A stretch of 64,000 bases of DNA. It comes from Cordilura impudica. Taxonomy: Eukaryota; Arthropoda; Insecta; Diptera; Scathophagidae. The notes under the pieces were generated by a model. The model saw only the letters and a list, made by a program, of their open reading frames with translations. It did not search any database and was not told the DNA's origin. The stretch lies in the NCBI GenBank assembly GCA_963682025.1, contig OY821517.1, forward strand, positions 21,514,482-21,578,481, in the 5' to 3' direction. A program made the translations under genes and the position numbers. Below are positions 62,721-64,000 of the stretch, piece by piece; positions within the stretch are counted from its first letter, which is position 1; each line of letters opens with the position of its first letter.

Positions 62721-64000
62721 TAGATAATATGTATATTTGGTTCATTCAGTAAGTTTTGAAATGTTTATAAATTCTTTGGAATCCTTTTATAGTTTTTTCA
62801 AAATAACCACTGTTATTAACACCCTATACTGTTATATTATGATTACATTATATATAAAAAATTTACATTCGGTTTGTAACGCAAATAAGTATGGTACGTT
62901 GGTTTCTTAAATCAAATAAATTCGTAATAATTTCCTCACTGCTGTACAACATTTCTTTCTATCTTTTGAAATCAAGTCAAAATAAGGAGTTACTGGATTC
63001 AAAATCTATCAGAAACTAGTTTTGAATATTAGCTAAGTCAATTGATTAGATAAAAAGTTAAAAGTGAAAACGTGACGAGACTTGGAGAATATTTTTTTAC
63101 CACATATTTTTTAATCAAAAAAAAATTTTTTTTTATTTCAAAATTGTGGTGCGTTAAAAATATTTTTCACTTCAAAGTTTTCTTTTAAACTTTCTTTCAA
63201 CTCAAATTTTTTTTACTTACAAGTTATATTTTTCACCTCCGATGATTTTCTTTTTTGCCTCATTTGAAGGGTATCAAAAATTCGTTTCAAAAACTTATTT
63301 AATATCATTCCCATAAGGGACTTTAGTTTTATTTTCCTTGTTTTTTTTTTTTTTTTTCAATTAAAGAAAAAGAAAAGTGTTACAGCTTCATTGCTTTTCT
63401 CTTCTATAGTTGGCGTATGCAAAAATGTCTTAAGAAAAGTAATGAAATTATTACAAAAGAAAGTGTTAGAAGTAGTAGCGAAATGCCTTGAAACTTTTTT
63501 TCATAATTAAAATAATGTTATTTTTTCCTACATAGTTTATGACAAGAAACAGAAAATGGAAATCAACTTTTTAACAAATTTTCTTTGAATTTTTATTTGG
63601 TTGGTTTGATTTTCTTTTTAAATTAATGCTGCTCATTTTATGCTAATTTATGCTAGTGGCATTTTAATAAATCATAATGAGTTTTTTTTACTCATTTGAT
63701 TTTATAGTTATAATTGAAATTAATTAATAAAATGTGAATTTGCTTTCATATGGGGATTTATAGATTCTAACATTTATTTAATTACCATAAATCTATATAA
63801 GCTCTAAAGTTTTGTATTTAATTAGTAACTGTTTTAGGAAATTATTTCAATTGATAGCTGAATAGTTTTGTTGTTTTAAAATTTATTAAATTTAATTGCT
63901 TGCTATTTAAATTGATTTGAGTTTTCCAAATATTTTTATAAAAAGGCAAAATAAAGTATCATAATTTTGAGAATAATTTTTTTTTTTTGGGTAAATAAAA
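62721..64000. other. AT-rich noncoding end of the window
   Basis: Homopolymer-rich. No ORF, repeat end or RNA gene recognised. Confidence 0.45.

Noticed and set aside
1..64000. CRISPR arrays, tRNA or rRNA genes, bacterial operons
   Set aside because: None seen; splicing, LINEs, LTR elements and an insect receptor gene show an animal nuclear genome.

Overview
The window looks like intergenic, repeat-packed DNA from a higher fly (Diptera, probably a calyptrate). It is very AT-rich. Its only apparently intact host gene is a four-exon odorant receptor (40079-41698, minus) that resembles the Drosophila Or94a/Or94b clade. Almost everything else is transposable elements, many inserted into each other. 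No prokaryotic, CRISPR, rRNA or tRNA genes were seen.

Layout. 1-950: five tandem units, each with two hairpins kept by compensatory base changes, followed by further hairpins; possibly an unrecognised structured RNA or RNA-like satellite. 2640-6630: a dispersed palindrome-ended repeat ('family A'), a LINE relic inserted in another repeat ('family B'), and a mariner tail. 6658-12244: a full-length LINE of Loa/I type with both ORFs open, flanked by a 12-13 bp target-site duplication. 12258-14395: an older LINE on the minus strand, split by a 1-kb insert flanked by an 18-bp repeat. 18350-19909: mariner and family A relics. 19910-27641: a complete 7.7-kb Ty3/gypsy-type retrotransposon on the minus strand with two 691-bp LTRs, two small upstream ORFs, gag and pol. 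28005-31462: a P-element relic split by another LINE. 31597-36380: a foldback MITE and a decayed Jockey-like LINE. 36540-39916: a piggyBac-like element with perfect 17-bp inverted ends, sitting at a TTAA inside a mariner transposase. 40079-41698: the receptor gene. 42557-47165: family A, mariner pieces, a B/C repeat array and a degenerate minisatellite. 47188-49322: a Tc1-like element carrying a family A insertion. 50890-59400: a 5.6-kb DNA transposon of a type I cannot assign, with long inverted repeats, an 8-bp target-site duplication and a broken transposase, set among related foldback repeats. 59400-62720: family A copies inside a family C repeat, plus a 1.3-kb inverted-repeat element carrying a RING-finger fragment. 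62721-64000: nothing recognised.

The elements form a readable order of insertion: Loa LINE into an older LINE beside a mariner; gypsy into family A; LINE into P element; piggyBac into mariner; family A into Tc1; unknown transposon into a foldback repeat. The youngest-looking are the Loa LINE (open ORFs) and the gypsy element (about 1% LTR divergence by eye). All comparisons were made by eye and no alignment or search was run.
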